Assembly (NCBI GenBank): GCA_014799765.1
Contig: JAAVHK010000136.1
Span: 1-60,328 of the forward strand
Reading direction: 5' to 3'
DNA from: Ruminococcus sp.
Lineage (GTDB): Bacteria > Bacillota > Clostridia > Oscillospirales > Ruminococcaceae
DNA: 60,328 nucleotides
The translations under genes and the position numbers were made by a program. Under the pieces are notes generated by a model. The model was not told the origin of the DNA. It made no database searches and saw only the letters and a program-made list of their open reading frames with translations. Below are positions 43,315 to 51,621 of the stretch, piece by piece. Within the stretch, counting starts at the first letter, position 1. The number at the start of each line of letters is the position of its first letter.

Positions 43315-44643
43315 ATGCCGGTTAAAGTCGGAATGGTATCGTTAGGCTGTTCAAAAAATTTAGTTGATTCAGAACGTATGTTATATAAACTTAAAAGTCA
43401 CGGTTATAAACTGGTAACAGAACCAGGGCTTTCGGATATTGCAGTTGTGAATACCTGCGGTTTTATACAGTCCGCAAAAGAGGAGGCTATCGAGACTATT
43501 CTCGAACTGGCTAAACTCAAAGAAGAGGGTACTATCAAAAAAATAGTAATTACAGGCTGTCTCACGGAGCGTTACAAGGAAGAAACCGCTGAACTGTTTC
43601 CGGAAGCTGATGCTGTCATAGGTATGGGCAACAACAAGGACATTGTCGACGTCCTTGACCACGTCATGAAAGGCGAAAGATATATCAATTTTGCCCCTAA
43701 ACTCGATGCGGAACTCACAGGCGAAAGAATTATTTCAACACTGCCGTTTTTTGCGTATCTCAAAGTTGCTGAGGGCTGTTCAAACTGCTGTACTTACTGT
43801 GCTATTCCGCAAATCAGAGGAAAATTCCGTAGCGTACCTATGGAAGATGTCATAAAAGAAGCCGAATGGTTAGCGGAAAACGGTGTCACAGAACTGGTAG
43901 TAATCGCACAGGATACATCACGCTATGGCGAGGACTTATACGGTAAATCAGAATTACCGGAACTTCTCCGCCGTCTGTGCAGAATTGACGGTATTCACTG
44001 GATACGCACATTATATTGTTATCCGGAAAGAATCACCGACGAATTACTTGACACTATTGCAAGCGAAGAAAAACTCGTAAAATATCTTGAAATCCCGATA
44101 CAACATTGTAACGGTGAAATCCTCGGTAAAATGAACCGGTGGGGAAATCGTGAAAGCCTTGAAAATCTTTTCGCACACATAAGAAACAAAATTCCTGATG
44201 TTATTCTGCGTACTACTCTTATAACCGGCTTCCCGTCGGAAACTGAAGAACAATTTACAGAACTGTCGGAATTTGTACAGAAAATCCGCTTTGACAGATT
44301 GGGTTGTTTCGCCTACTCACAGGAAGAGGGTACAAAAGCGTCTGAATTTGAAAACCAGATTGAAGAAGAAGTTAAAAATCACCGTGCAGATGTCATTATG
44401 GAACAGCAGTTATTGATAAGTGCTGAAAATAATCAGAAATTTATGGGAAAAATTTTTGAAACAGTTGTTGAAGGTTTTGACCGTCTTGCTGAATGCTGGT
44501 TCGGACGTACTGCTATGGACGCCCCCGACATTGACGGTAAAATTTTCTTTACATCTGAAAAACCTGTTTCTGTTGGTGAGTACGTGAATGTGAAAATTAC
44601 TGATACACTTGATTATGACTTAATCGGAGAGGTGATAATTTAA
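43315..44643 (+). CDS. rimO: Ribosomal protein S12 methylthiotransferase RimO
   Basis: A 442-residue radical-SAM enzyme that methylthiolates an Asp of S12. The N-terminal UPF0004 domain starts VGMVSLGCSKNLVDSE. The radical-SAM cluster motif CSNCCTYC (CxxxCxxC) is near residue 155, and a TRAM domain ends the protein. GCSKNLVDSE is characteristic of RimO rather than MiaB. The ATG at 43315 follows AGGAGG; an earlier in-frame start overlaps recX. Confidence 0.94.
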   Translation: MPVKVGMVSLGCSKNLVDSERMLYKLKSHGYKLVTEPGLSDIAVVNTCGFIQSAKEEAIETILELAKLKEEGTIKKIVITGCLTERYKEETAELFPEADAVIGMGNNKDIVDVLDHVMKGERYINFAPKLDAELTGERIISTLPFFAYLKVAEGCSNCCTYCAIPQIRGKFRSVPMEDVIKEAEWLAENGVTELVVIAQDTSRYGEDLYGKSELPELLRRLCRIDGIHWIRTLYCYPERITDELLDTIASEEKLVKYLEIPIQHCNGEILGKMNRWGNRESLENLFAHIRNKIPDVILRTTLITGFPSETEEQFTELSEFVQKIRFDRLGCFAYSQEEGTKASEFENQIEEEVKNHRADVIMEQQLLISAENNQKFMGKIFETVVEGFDRLAECWFGRTAMDAPDIDGKIFFTSEKPVSVGEYVNVKITDTLDYDLIGEVII

Positions 44644-45227
44644 TGAATCTTCCAAACAGGCTTACATTACTGAGAGTTTTTCTTATACCGTTTTTTTTGC
44701 TTTTCATGTACTGGAAAATTTCTTTTCATTATCTTATAGCACTGGTTATTTTTGCCGGAGCGTCCATAACTGACGCTCTCGACGGAAAAATAGCAAGAAA
44801 ACATAATCTTGTAACCAATTTCGGAAAATTTCTTGACCCTCTTGCAGACAAGGTACTTGTTATATCTGCCCTGACGGTTTTTGTTGAAATTCCGGAAATA
44901 AAAATGGGTGCAGTACCGCTTATTATAATAAGTGCAAGGGAATTTATGGTTTCCGGACTGAGACTTCTTGCGGCGGACAGCGGAATAGTAGTCGCCGCTG
45001 GTATATGGGGAAAACTCAAGACGGCATTTACTATGGTGTCTGTAGTGGTGGCACTGGTATGGTTGAGTGTATGTAATGATTTTGATTTCAGCATTTCTGA
45101 CAGCTTACAGAATGCAGTTGACAGTATAATTATTCCGGTTCTGATATGGATTTCAACGGCATTGACTGTTATTTCAGGTGGTGTTTATCTTAAAGGTTAC
45201 TGGCACCTTATTGATTCCGACAAATAA
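44643..45227 (+). CDS. pgsA: CDP-diacylglycerol--glycerol-3-phosphate 3-phosphatidyltransferase
   Basis: A 194-residue membrane enzyme for phosphatidylglycerol synthesis. The CDP-alcohol phosphotransferase motif is complete: DALDGKIAR...GKFLDPLADK with the four Asp. It has about five to six hydrophobic segments. The ATG overlaps the rimO stop (TAATG). Confidence 0.95.
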   Translation: MNLPNRLTLLRVFLIPFFLLFMYWKISFHYLIALVIFAGASITDALDGKIARKHNLVTNFGKFLDPLADKVLVISALTVFVEIPEIKMGAVPLIIISAREFMVSGLRLLAADSGIVVAAGIWGKLKTAFTMVSVVVALVWLSVCNDFDFSISDSLQNAVDSIIIPVLIWISTALTVISGGVYLKGYWHLIDSDK

Positions 45228-45239
45228 AGGAGGGTTTAA

Positions 45240-45623
45240 ATGAAACACTGTGCAGGACATATAAAATATCTTATCGCTATTAAAGAACTTTCCGAAGTTG
45301 ACGAATATGTACGGAGCGTGAGTATTGCGAGACATTTAGGTGTATCACGTCCGAGTGTAAGCAAGATGTTACGCTGTATGGCTAACTGCGGACTTGTCTA
45401 TGAAGATTTCTGTAACAGCGTTGTACTTACGGCAGACGGCGAAAAAGCTGTCAGGGAAATATTTTCAAATTTCAATGAAGTATATATGTTTTTCCATAAT
45501 TTTCTTAAACTTCCTCAGGAAGAAGCACACGCACACGCCGTAAGGTTTGTGACGGAATTTCCAAATGATACCTGTGAACGTCTTAAAGGTATCGTTAAAA
45601 GGACCATCAAGAAAAAAGTATAA
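45240..45623 (+). CDS. DtxR/MntR-like metal-dependent regulator (short)
   Basis: A 127-residue protein with an N-terminal winged helix (EYVRSVSIARHLGVSRPSVSKMLR, then a wing GLVYEDFCNSVVLT) and a helical dimerisation part. His, Glu and Cys residues that could bind metal lie in EEAHAHAVRFVTEF. It resembles MntR-type manganese/iron regulators and lacks the SH3-like domain of DtxR. Its targets are unknown. It lies 12 bases after pgsA and ends the operon. Confidence 0.82.
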   Translation: MKHCAGHIKYLIAIKELSEVDEYVRSVSIARHLGVSRPSVSKMLRCMANCGLVYEDFCNSVVLTADGEKAVREIFSNFNEVYMFFHNFLKLPQEEAHAHAVRFVTEFPNDTCERLKGIVKRTIKKKV

Positions 45624-45630
45624 TTTCAGA

Positions 45631-45656
45631 AGCCGGATTTCTTCCGGCTTTTTTTG
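45631..45656 (+). terminator. Terminator of the gltA-to-dtxR run
   Basis: AGCCGGA (45631-45637) pairs with TCCGGCT (45643-45649), followed by a run of seven T. Confidence 0.92.
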
Positions 45657-45691
45657 TATCCGGCGTGTTAAATTTCCGGCGATAAACCGGT

Positions 45692-45710
45692 ACGCAAAGA
45701 ATATTTGCGT
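45692..45710. promoter_or_regulatory. Inverted repeat upstream of the XRE promoter
   Basis: ACGCAAA and TTTGCGT flank a five-base spacer, about 20 bases upstream of the -35 box of the XRE gene. A possible operator; no T-run follows. Confidence 0.4.
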
Positions 45711-45731
45711 CAGATGTAAAAGGTTTGTTGC

Positions 45732-45760
45732 TTTACTTTTCAGGGATTCCGGTTTATAAT
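45732..45760 (+). promoter_or_regulatory. Promoter of the membrane-tethered XRE gene
   Basis: TTTACT (45732-45737), 17 bases, TATAAT (45755-45760). The -35 box is weak. AAGGAGGTGA follows at 45769-45778. Confidence 0.6.
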
Positions 45761-45784
45761 AATCTCACAAGGAGGTGAATTTCT

Positions 45785-46507
45785 ATGAACATAGGTAAAT
45801 CAATACGGCAGATACGGATTGAAAACAATATGTCACAGGAGGATTTTGCAGAAATATTTTTCGTTACAAGACAGACTGTCTCAAACTGGGAAAACAGTAA
45901 AAGCTATCCGGATCTGAATACTATTGTAAAAATAAGTGACCGCTTCGGCGTATCGCTGGACAGGCTTTTAAGGGAAGATGCGGAAATGGTAAATGAAATT
46001 TCAGAAAAAACAGCAGTAGGCATAAAATGGAGCAGGTTTAAACGCACAGTATTTATAGTTATTTCAGTAATAATTATATGTTTGCTTATAACTCTTTCTG
46101 TATATGGTATCATATGGGTATCACGGAAAAACAGTCTTGAAAAAAATTTCAGTCAGAACATATATTCACTCGGATTTTCCGAAAGTTCGGAACGTTATTA
46201 TATTTTACGGAAAAATAACATAACATACGTACTGCCACATCAGGAAATGCCGTCATTCTGGGATTTTTCAACAGATTTCCATGCAAAATTCCTTGATTGC
46301 AGTTATCAGGAAAATGAATATACTTTCAGTGTGAGATTCTCCGATAGTGAAAACTGTTCGCTTATGGTTACCGACGGAAACGGTGAGGATTATTACGGCA
46401 ATATTGACGGTTCGGGACTGCCGGAAAATATCCGTAATGAATATAATCCGGAAATGATTGAAAAAATTATCAGGGACGGCAGAAATATATATAATCGTGT
46501 ATATTGA
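45785..46507 (+). CDS. Membrane-tethered XRE-family regulator
   Basis: A 240-residue protein. An N-terminal XRE helix-turn-helix (residues 5-62: IRQIRIENNMSQEDFAEIF, then VTRQTVSNWENSKSYPDL) is followed by a linker, one membrane helix (about 88-110) and an extracytoplasmic domain of 130 residues rich in aromatic and acidic residues. This layout suggests a one-component sensor that binds DNA while held in the membrane. The ligand is unknown. It has its own promoter and terminator. Confidence 0.85.
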   Translation: MNIGKSIRQIRIENNMSQEDFAEIFFVTRQTVSNWENSKSYPDLNTIVKISDRFGVSLDRLLREDAEMVNEISEKTAVGIKWSRFKRTVFIVISVIIICLLITLSVYGIIWVSRKNSLEKNFSQNIYSLGFSESSERYYILRKNNITYVLPHQEMPSFWDFSTDFHAKFLDCSYQENEYTFSVRFSDSENCSLMVTDGNGEDYYGNIDGSGLPENIRNEYNPEMIEKIIRDGRNIYNRVY

Positions 46508-46510
46508 AAA

Positions 46511-46536
46511 AGGACGGCTTAAACCGTCCTTTTTTT
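46511..46536. terminator. Bidirectional terminator between the XRE gene and recR
   Basis: AGGACGG (46511-46517) pairs with CCGTCCT (46524-46530), with a T-run on the plus side and an A-run on the other, between converging genes. Confidence 0.9.
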
Positions 46537-47137
46537 ACATATCGTTTCTGTTTTCGAGTGCCTTATATAAAGTTACTTCGTCGGCGTATTCGAGATTAGC
46601 GCCCACCGGTAAGCCGAATGCAAGCCTTGTTACCTTCACGCCTAACGGTTTGAGAAGTCCGGCTATATACATAGCAGTAGTATCGCCCTCGACAGTCGGA
46701 TTTGTTGCCATTATTACTTCGTTGGTTTTTCCGTCTGAAATTCTTGCAATGAGTTCCTTTATGTGTATCTTGTCGGGGGTTATATTGTCTAACGGTGAAA
46801 TAAGTCCGTGAAGTACGTGATACACACCATGATATTCCCTTGTACGCTCGAAAGCCGTTACATCTCTCGGGGCTTCCACGACACATATTATATTTTTGTC
46901 ACGTCCGTCGGAAGAGCATATAGGACATATTTCACGTTCCGTAAGATTCATACAGCATTTACATCTGTGTACGGTTTTTTTGGCATTTACAAGAGCCGTC
47001 GCAAAATCTTCCACATCTTTTTCGGTCATTGACATAACGTAATATGCCAGTCGCTGAGCTGTTTTCATGCCTATTCCTGGGAGTGAGGCGAACTTTTCGG
47101 CAAGTATTATCAGCGGTAAGGCGTTATGGTCAGCCAT
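46535..47137 (-). CDS. recR: Recombination mediator RecR
   Basis: A 200-residue RecF-pathway protein that loads RecA. It has a helix-hairpin-helix (FASLPGIGMKTAQRLAYYV), a zinc finger (CKCC...CPIC) and a Toprim domain (CVVEAPRDVTAFERT, VIMATNPTVEGDTTA). The ATG overlaps the ybaB stop (TGATG). Confidence 0.96.
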   Translation of the reverse strand: MADHNALPLIILAEKFASLPGIGMKTAQRLAYYVMSMTEKDVEDFATALVNAKKTVHRCKCCMNLTEREICPICSSDGRDKNIICVVEAPRDVTAFERTREYHGVYHVLHGLISPLDNITPDKIHIKELIARISDGKTNEVIMATNPTVEGDTTAMYIAGLLKPLGVKVTRLAFGLPVGANLEYADEVTLYKALENRNDM

Positions 47138-47484
47138 CAGAAAAGACCAGGTATTGAAACACCACCGGTAATCTTGCTCATTTCAGCTTCGGTAGTTGTT
47201 TCGACGTTGTTTACAGCCTCGTTGACAGCACTTATAATTAAATCCTGTAACATATCAATATCTTCAGGGTCAACGACTTCCGGACTGATATTCAGTGATT
47301 TTATAGTTTTCTTGCCGGTGATAACGACTTCAACAGCACCGCCACCGACTACAGCGGAAAATTCCCTTTCTTCGATGTCTTCCTGTAATTCAGTAATCTG
47401 GTCCTGCATTTTCTGAGCCTGTTTAATCATCTGATTCATGTTCTGAGCGTTTCCGCCTGCATTTTTCGGGATTCTTGCTTTCAT
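47137..47484 (-). CDS. ybaB: YbaB/EbfC nucleoid-associated protein
   Basis: A 115-residue DNA-binding protein: N-terminal Gly/Asn-rich stretch, then MIKQAQKMQDQITELQEDIEE, VVGGGAVEVVITGKKTIKSL and DLIISAVNEAVNNV, the family pattern. It sits between dnaX and recR in the standard order. AAAGGAG precedes the ATG. Confidence 0.95.
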   Translation of the reverse strand: MKARIPKNAGGNAQNMNQMIKQAQKMQDQITELQEDIEEREFSAVVGGGAVEVVITGKKTIKSLNISPEVVDPEDIDMLQDLIISAVNEAVNNVETTTEAEMSKITGGVSIPGLF

Positions 47485-47508
47485 TTCTTTTACTCCTTTG
47501 ATAAAAAA

Positions 47509-49119
47509 TTATTGGTTATTGTCGGCAACAGTTTCAATGTGTAACTCATTGGCTTTTTGCAGAAGCATTTCTGCCATATTTTTCTGTTGTTCGATAGTTG
47601 TTGTACATTTTGCCCTTATGGCGTATCGCTGACCAAGAATTTTATTTATGACGTTTCCGAGAACTACAGCATTTTCCTTTTTATTCTTGAAAAGCGTTAT
47701 AAAAAGACGGTTTACGGCATCTATAAATATAACATTTCCGGCGGTTGTAGCGGAAGAGCCGACGAGTACACCGGCGAGGTCAGGTTTAGCTTTTTGCAGT
47801 TCTTCTATAATTTCGTCCCAGCGTGAACACGGTATCATATCTTCAGGTCTGAGGGATTTTATATCCACATTTGCGACAGGTTCAGATTCACGTACAGGGC
47901 TGTCAGCGGTAAGGACTTCCGGCGGAGAAGGTACAGAACGCTGAAAATTTCCGGCAGAAACGGAGTTCAGTTTATTCTCCAACTGTTTTATTTTATCATA
48001 AATTTCAGAATTGTCAATAGTTTCCGGAGAATTATTTTTATTTCCGCATAATTTTATCAACGTCATTTCAAATTCAACACGCCTGTTCATTACATGGGAC
48101 ATATTTTCCCGACATTTCTGCAATGCCGAAAGCTGAAACATTATATCTTCTGTAGTGGAATTTCCGGCAAGCGATTTGAGTTTTTCGAGTTCTTCGGGCA
48201 TACATACAATAAGGGCGTCTGCGGTCTGTGGCGATACCTGAATAAGCATAATATTTCTTAACTGTGTTATGAGTTCTTCGCACAGGCGTATGAGGTCTTT
48301 GGACATATCGTAAAGACTTCCTGTTACAGAAAGTGCTTTTGCGGTATCTTTGACGGATAATGCGTCAAGAATTTCGTATAAATATTCACGTCCGGCGATA
48401 CCGGCGGTATTGGAAACGGTTTCGGCGTTGATTACTTCGGCACATACTGAACACTGGTCAAGCAGTGAAACAGCGTCACGCATACCACCGTCAGCGAGTT
48501 TCGCAATAAGTGAAGCACCGTCGGAAGTTAGGTTAAGTTCTTCCTGTCCGGCTATATATCTGAGACGTATGGCTATATCCTGCGGACGTATTCTTCTGAA
48601 ATCGTACCGCTGACAGCGTGAGGCGATAGTTGCCGGTACTTTGTGGATTTCCGTTGTAGCAAGTATGAACATAACATATGCCGGAGGCTCTTCCATTATC
48701 TTGAGAAGTGCATTGAACGCACTTGTTGATAACATATGAACTTCGTCAATGATATAAATTTTATATGAACATCTTTCCGGAGTATATACAGCACCGTCAC
48801 GGAGGTCTCGAATGTCGTCGACACCATTATTTGAAGCGGCATCTATTTCTACAATATCGGTCAGAGAACCGTTATCGGCATCATGGCATATATCGCATAC
48901 AAGACAAGGTTTACCGTCTTTCTGATTCGGACAGTTTACGGCTTTTGCGAGGATTCTTGCACAGGTAGTCTTGCCAGTACCACGTGAGCCTGTAAAAAGA
49001 TAAGCGTGTGCTGTTTTACCGCTTGTAATCTGATTTTTAAGGGTATCAGTTATATGTTGCTGTGAGATTACGTCATCAAATGTCATAGGTCGCCACTTGC
49101 GGTAAAGTGCCTTATACAC
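47509..49119 (-). CDS. dnaX: DNA polymerase III subunits gamma/tau
   Basis: The 536-residue clamp-loader ATPase. It starts YKALYRKWRPMTFDDVISQQ, Walker A is GSRGTGKTT near residue 45, a zinc module CPNQKDGKPCLVCDIC follows, Walker B is IYIIDEVHML and sensor 1 is MFILATTEIHK. The C-terminal tau part is present. The start is GTG at 49119 with AAAGGA upstream. An earlier in-frame start would run into the SRP RNA gene. Confidence 0.95.
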   Translation of the reverse strand: MYKALYRKWRPMTFDDVISQQHITDTLKNQITSGKTAHAYLFTGSRGTGKTTCARILAKAVNCPNQKDGKPCLVCDICHDADNGSLTDIVEIDAASNNGVDDIRDLRDGAVYTPERCSYKIYIIDEVHMLSTSAFNALLKIMEEPPAYVMFILATTEIHKVPATIASRCQRYDFRRIRPQDIAIRLRYIAGQEELNLTSDGASLIAKLADGGMRDAVSLLDQCSVCAEVINAETVSNTAGIAGREYLYEILDALSVKDTAKALSVTGSLYDMSKDLIRLCEELITQLRNIMLIQVSPQTADALIVCMPEELEKLKSLAGNSTTEDIMFQLSALQKCRENMSHVMNRRVEFEMTLIKLCGNKNNSPETIDNSEIYDKIKQLENKLNSVSAGNFQRSVPSPPEVLTADSPVRESEPVANVDIKSLRPEDMIPCSRWDEIIEELQKAKPDLAGVLVGSSATTAGNVIFIDAVNRLFITLFKNKKENAVVLGNVINKILGQRYAIRAKCTTTIEQQKNMAEMLLQKANELHIETVADNNQ

Positions 49120-49148
49120 CGGAAACACTTCCTTTCTTCTGCAAAAAA

Positions 49149-49274
49149 TTCCGGAGCATAGATGTGCAGGCTTACTGCGGCACACAAAACAATCCGCTTA
49201 ATGCTGCTCGGTCTCCCGCCTGACATGGTTCACGGGGTCTTGTTGCACAGGGCCCACACATCTATATTCCGGAA
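49149..49274 (-). ncRNA. ffs: Signal recognition particle RNA (4.5S-type, small)
   Basis: On the minus strand the S-domain core reads GTGAACCATGTCAGG, then a stem CGG-GAGA-CCG, then AGCAGCATTAAGCGGA. This matches bacterial SRP RNA except that the apical loop is GAGA rather than GGAA. The terminal helix pairs TTCCGGA-AT-ATAGATGTG with CACATCTAT-GC-TCCGGAA. No Alu domain is seen, so it is the small form. A run of six T directly after the terminal helix (49143-49148) could end the RNA. It lies just upstream of dnaX, the usual Firmicute position. Confidence 0.93.
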
Positions 49275-49314
49275 TCAATCCCTGAATCAGAGCTGTTGCA
49301 ATGCTCTGTATGAT

Positions 49315-49343
49315 ATTATATCACAAAGTTCCGGATTTGTCAA
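49315..49343 (-). promoter_or_regulatory. Consensus promoter of the SRP RNA/dnaX unit
   Basis: On the minus strand TTGACA (49343-49338) and TATAAT (49320-49315) are exactly 17 bases apart. The transcript would start near 49308 with a CAGAGC/GCTCTG hairpin (49288-49308) before the mature SRP RNA. Confidence 0.88.
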
Positions 49344-49419
49344 GAGTTATTTTATAATTTTTCAGATTAAAAATTAAAATTATATTTCAGGATAAATTTT
49401 CCCGTTTTTAAACTTTATA

Positions 49420-49448
49420 TTGACAGCCGGTCTGTTATGTGTTATAAT
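49420..49448 (+). promoter_or_regulatory. Consensus promoter of the glycosyltransferase gene
   Basis: TTGACA (49420-49425) and TATAAT (49443-49448) with 17 bases between; GAAAGGG precedes the ATG at 49483. Between 49344 and 49419 I see only AT-rich sequence. Confidence 0.88.
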
Positions 49449-49482
49449 TGTATAAATAAAAAAAGAAAGGGTTATAAAAAAC

Positions 49483-50448
49483 ATGGATAAACCAGAAATT
49501 TTATATATGGTAGTTCCGTGCTACAATGAACAGGAAGTTCTGCACGAAACCGCTAAACAGTTAAAGGAAAAATATACAGCACTTATCAGTCAGAAACTCA
49601 TTTCCCCGAAAAGCCGTGTTGTATTTGTGAATGACGGCTCAAAAGATACTACATGGCAGATTATTCAGGAACTACACACAGAAAGTCCGGAATTTTTTTC
49701 GGGAATAAACCTCGCACATAACAGCGGACATCAGAATGCCGTTCTCGCCGGATTAATGACAGTAAAAGATATTTGTGATATGGCTATCACTATGGACGCC
49801 GATTTACAGGACGATATAAACACTATCGACGCTATGGTAAAGGAATACTATAACGGCAATCAGGTTGTATACGGTGTGAGAAGTGCAAGAAAAACTGATA
49901 CTTTTTTCAAGAGATTCACGGCGGAAAGTTTTTATAAATTCATGAAAGTAATGGGGGCAGATGTCGTATATAATCACGCCGATTTCCGTCTTATGAGCAG
50001 GAGAGTATTACAGGAACTTGCAAATTTCCGTGAAGTGAATCTGTTTCTGCGTGGTATGATTCCCACAATAGGATTCCAGAGTTGCAATGTTTACTATGAA
50101 CGTCATGAACGTTTCGCCGGTGAAAGTAAGTACCCGCTGAAAAAAATGCTTGCATTTGCGATAAACGGAATAACTTCATTCAGTACAAAACCGTTAAAAA
50201 TGATAACGTCATTAGGATTTATAATGTTTGTCATAAGTATAGTTGCGTTCATATGGAGTTTTATTGTAAAAGTTGCCGGATTGTCTATAGACGGCTGGTC
50301 AAGTACCATGTGTTCCGTATGGCTGATAGGCGGTTTACAGCTTCTGTGTCTGGGAATAATAGGCGAATACGTCGGCAAGATTTATGCAGAAGTTAAACAA
50401 CGTCCACGCTTCATAGTAGCCGATTTCATAAACAAGGAAGAAAATTAA
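49483..50448 (+). CDS. Membrane-anchored family 2 glycosyltransferase (DPM1/GtrB-like)
   Basis: A 321-residue enzyme. The N-terminal GT-A domain has VPCYNEQEVL, FVNDGSKDTTW, NSGHQNAVLAGL and the metal-binding region MDADLQDD. Two C-terminal membrane helices (about 235-265 and 278-300) fit polyprenyl-phosphate glycosyltransferases, which make a lipid-linked sugar on the inner face for later use by GT-C enzymes such as YfhO-type proteins. The donor sugar is unknown. It is monocistronic. Confidence 0.9.
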   Translation: MDKPEILYMVVPCYNEQEVLHETAKQLKEKYTALISQKLISPKSRVVFVNDGSKDTTWQIIQELHTESPEFFSGINLAHNSGHQNAVLAGLMTVKDICDMAITMDADLQDDINTIDAMVKEYYNGNQVVYGVRSARKTDTFFKRFTAESFYKFMKVMGADVVYNHADFRLMSRRVLQELANFREVNLFLRGMIPTIGFQSCNVYYERHERFAGESKYPLKKMLAFAINGITSFSTKPLKMITSLGFIMFVISIVAFIWSFIVKVAGLSIDGWSSTMCSVWLIGGLQLLCLGIIGEYVGKIYAEVKQRPRFIVADFINKEEN

Positions 50449-50463
50449 CATACGAAACAAAAA

Positions 50464-50491
50464 ACCGGACATTCATTTCTGAACGTCCGGT
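50464..50491. terminator. Terminator between the glycosyltransferase and the lipoprotein gene
   Basis: ACCGGAC (50464-50470) pairs with GTCCGGT (50485-50491). On the minus strand it is followed by TTTTTTG, a good terminator for the lipoprotein gene; on the plus strand only a short T-run follows. Confidence 0.8.
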
Positions 50492-50503
50492 TTGTAAGTA
50501 TGA

Positions 50504-51619
50504 TTATCTCATATAGGATTGTGGCAGACCGTTTTTCATTCTTTCGAGGCAAAGATTATAACGTTCGTCATAAGTTTCTACTACATAGTCGTCTTCGTCG
50601 TAAAAATATGCAGTCGGATATGCCCTATAAAACTTTGGTTTTGTGGCATACTGTCCCGATACACAGGCAAGTTCACCGTCATTTATCATTATGAAATAGT
50701 CAAAGCCGTCTTTTTTCTGATAACAGCTGTCAAGTGTGGTATCGAATGTATTTAAAAATTCGTCGGTAATGTTGTAATTTCTACTGCTGTCGGAACAGAT
50801 AATACAATTTTCCGGAATTTCCGTACCTGTTTCCGCCAGTCCGGACAGTACCGTTTCGGAGGCACTGTAAAGGCTTCTTAGTTCGTCCAATACAAATTCC
50901 TCTTCTGCATGATACATGTGTCCCATTGTAATAAAATCAAGTTTCCAGCCCTCGCCGTCAATATAGTATAGGGTGTATTCTGTATTTACAATTTTTTCAT
51001 ATTCGGGGTCTTCTGTACCGTCATTGAACTCACGGGATATTGTACAGTAGACAGTTACGGCTTTTTCTATATTGAAATATATATCAGGCATTTCATCTAT
51101 GGGTATAGATGTTGACATAAGTTCAGAAAGTTTATCTATATCGGGATTTTCCGTGCCGTTTTCCTCGATATATTCGTACAAAAGCTGATAACAACCGTAA
51201 TATATGTTAAAATATGGTATATATTCTTCTGATACTGGTTCTACGGAATCAATACTTATAAGACCTACGTCAACTGAATTGATAAAGTCTATAATGCCGT
51301 ATAAGGAAAAAAGGTCATTGTTATAAAGTACTCTTATTGTATCATAATATTTGTCCGGAAAGCATAACTCTATTACAGTATCACTGTTTTTGTTTTGGCA
51401 TTCAAGGAAATTTTCAATAACTTCCGCATATTCTTCCGAACCCTCCACGGAAGTTTTAGATATTTCTTCCGTTTCGGCTTCAGTGATTTCTTCTGTAGTT
51501 TCTTCTGAAACTGACGTTATGGAAGATTCGTCAGTAACTTCGTCTGCTATATCATTTCCGCACGATACGGACGTACACAACATAGCGGTCATAACAAGAA
51601 TGGCTGTAAACTTTTTCAT
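50504..51619 (-). CDS. Lipoprotein of unknown function, third gene of the ABC-2 operon
   Basis: A 371-residue lipoprotein: signal peptide with lipobox SVSC (cysteine near residue 20), a Thr/Glu/Ser-rich linker to about residue 60, then a mixed alpha/beta domain rich in Tyr, Asp and Glu. I do not recognise the domain. It follows the permease by two bases and has no clear ribosome site, so it is translated by coupling. Next to an ABC-2 exporter a surface lipoprotein can act in sensing or immunity, but nothing here proves it. Confidence 0.75.
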   Translation of the reverse strand: MKKFTAILVMTAMLCTSVSCGNDIADEVTDESSITSVSEETTEEITEAETEEISKTSVEGSEEYAEVIENFLECQNKNSDTVIELCFPDKYYDTIRVLYNNDLFSLYGIIDFINSVDVGLISIDSVEPVSEEYIPYFNIYYGCYQLLYEYIEENGTENPDIDKLSELMSTSIPIDEMPDIYFNIEKAVTVYCTISREFNDGTEDPEYEKIVNTEYTLYYIDGEGWKLDFITMGHMYHAEEEFVLDELRSLYSASETVLSGLAETGTEIPENCIICSDSSRNYNITDEFLNTFDTTLDSCYQKKDGFDYFIMINDGELACVSGQYATKPKFYRAYPTAYFYDEDDYVVETYDERYNLCLERMKNGLPQSYMR

Positions 51620-51621
51620 AA

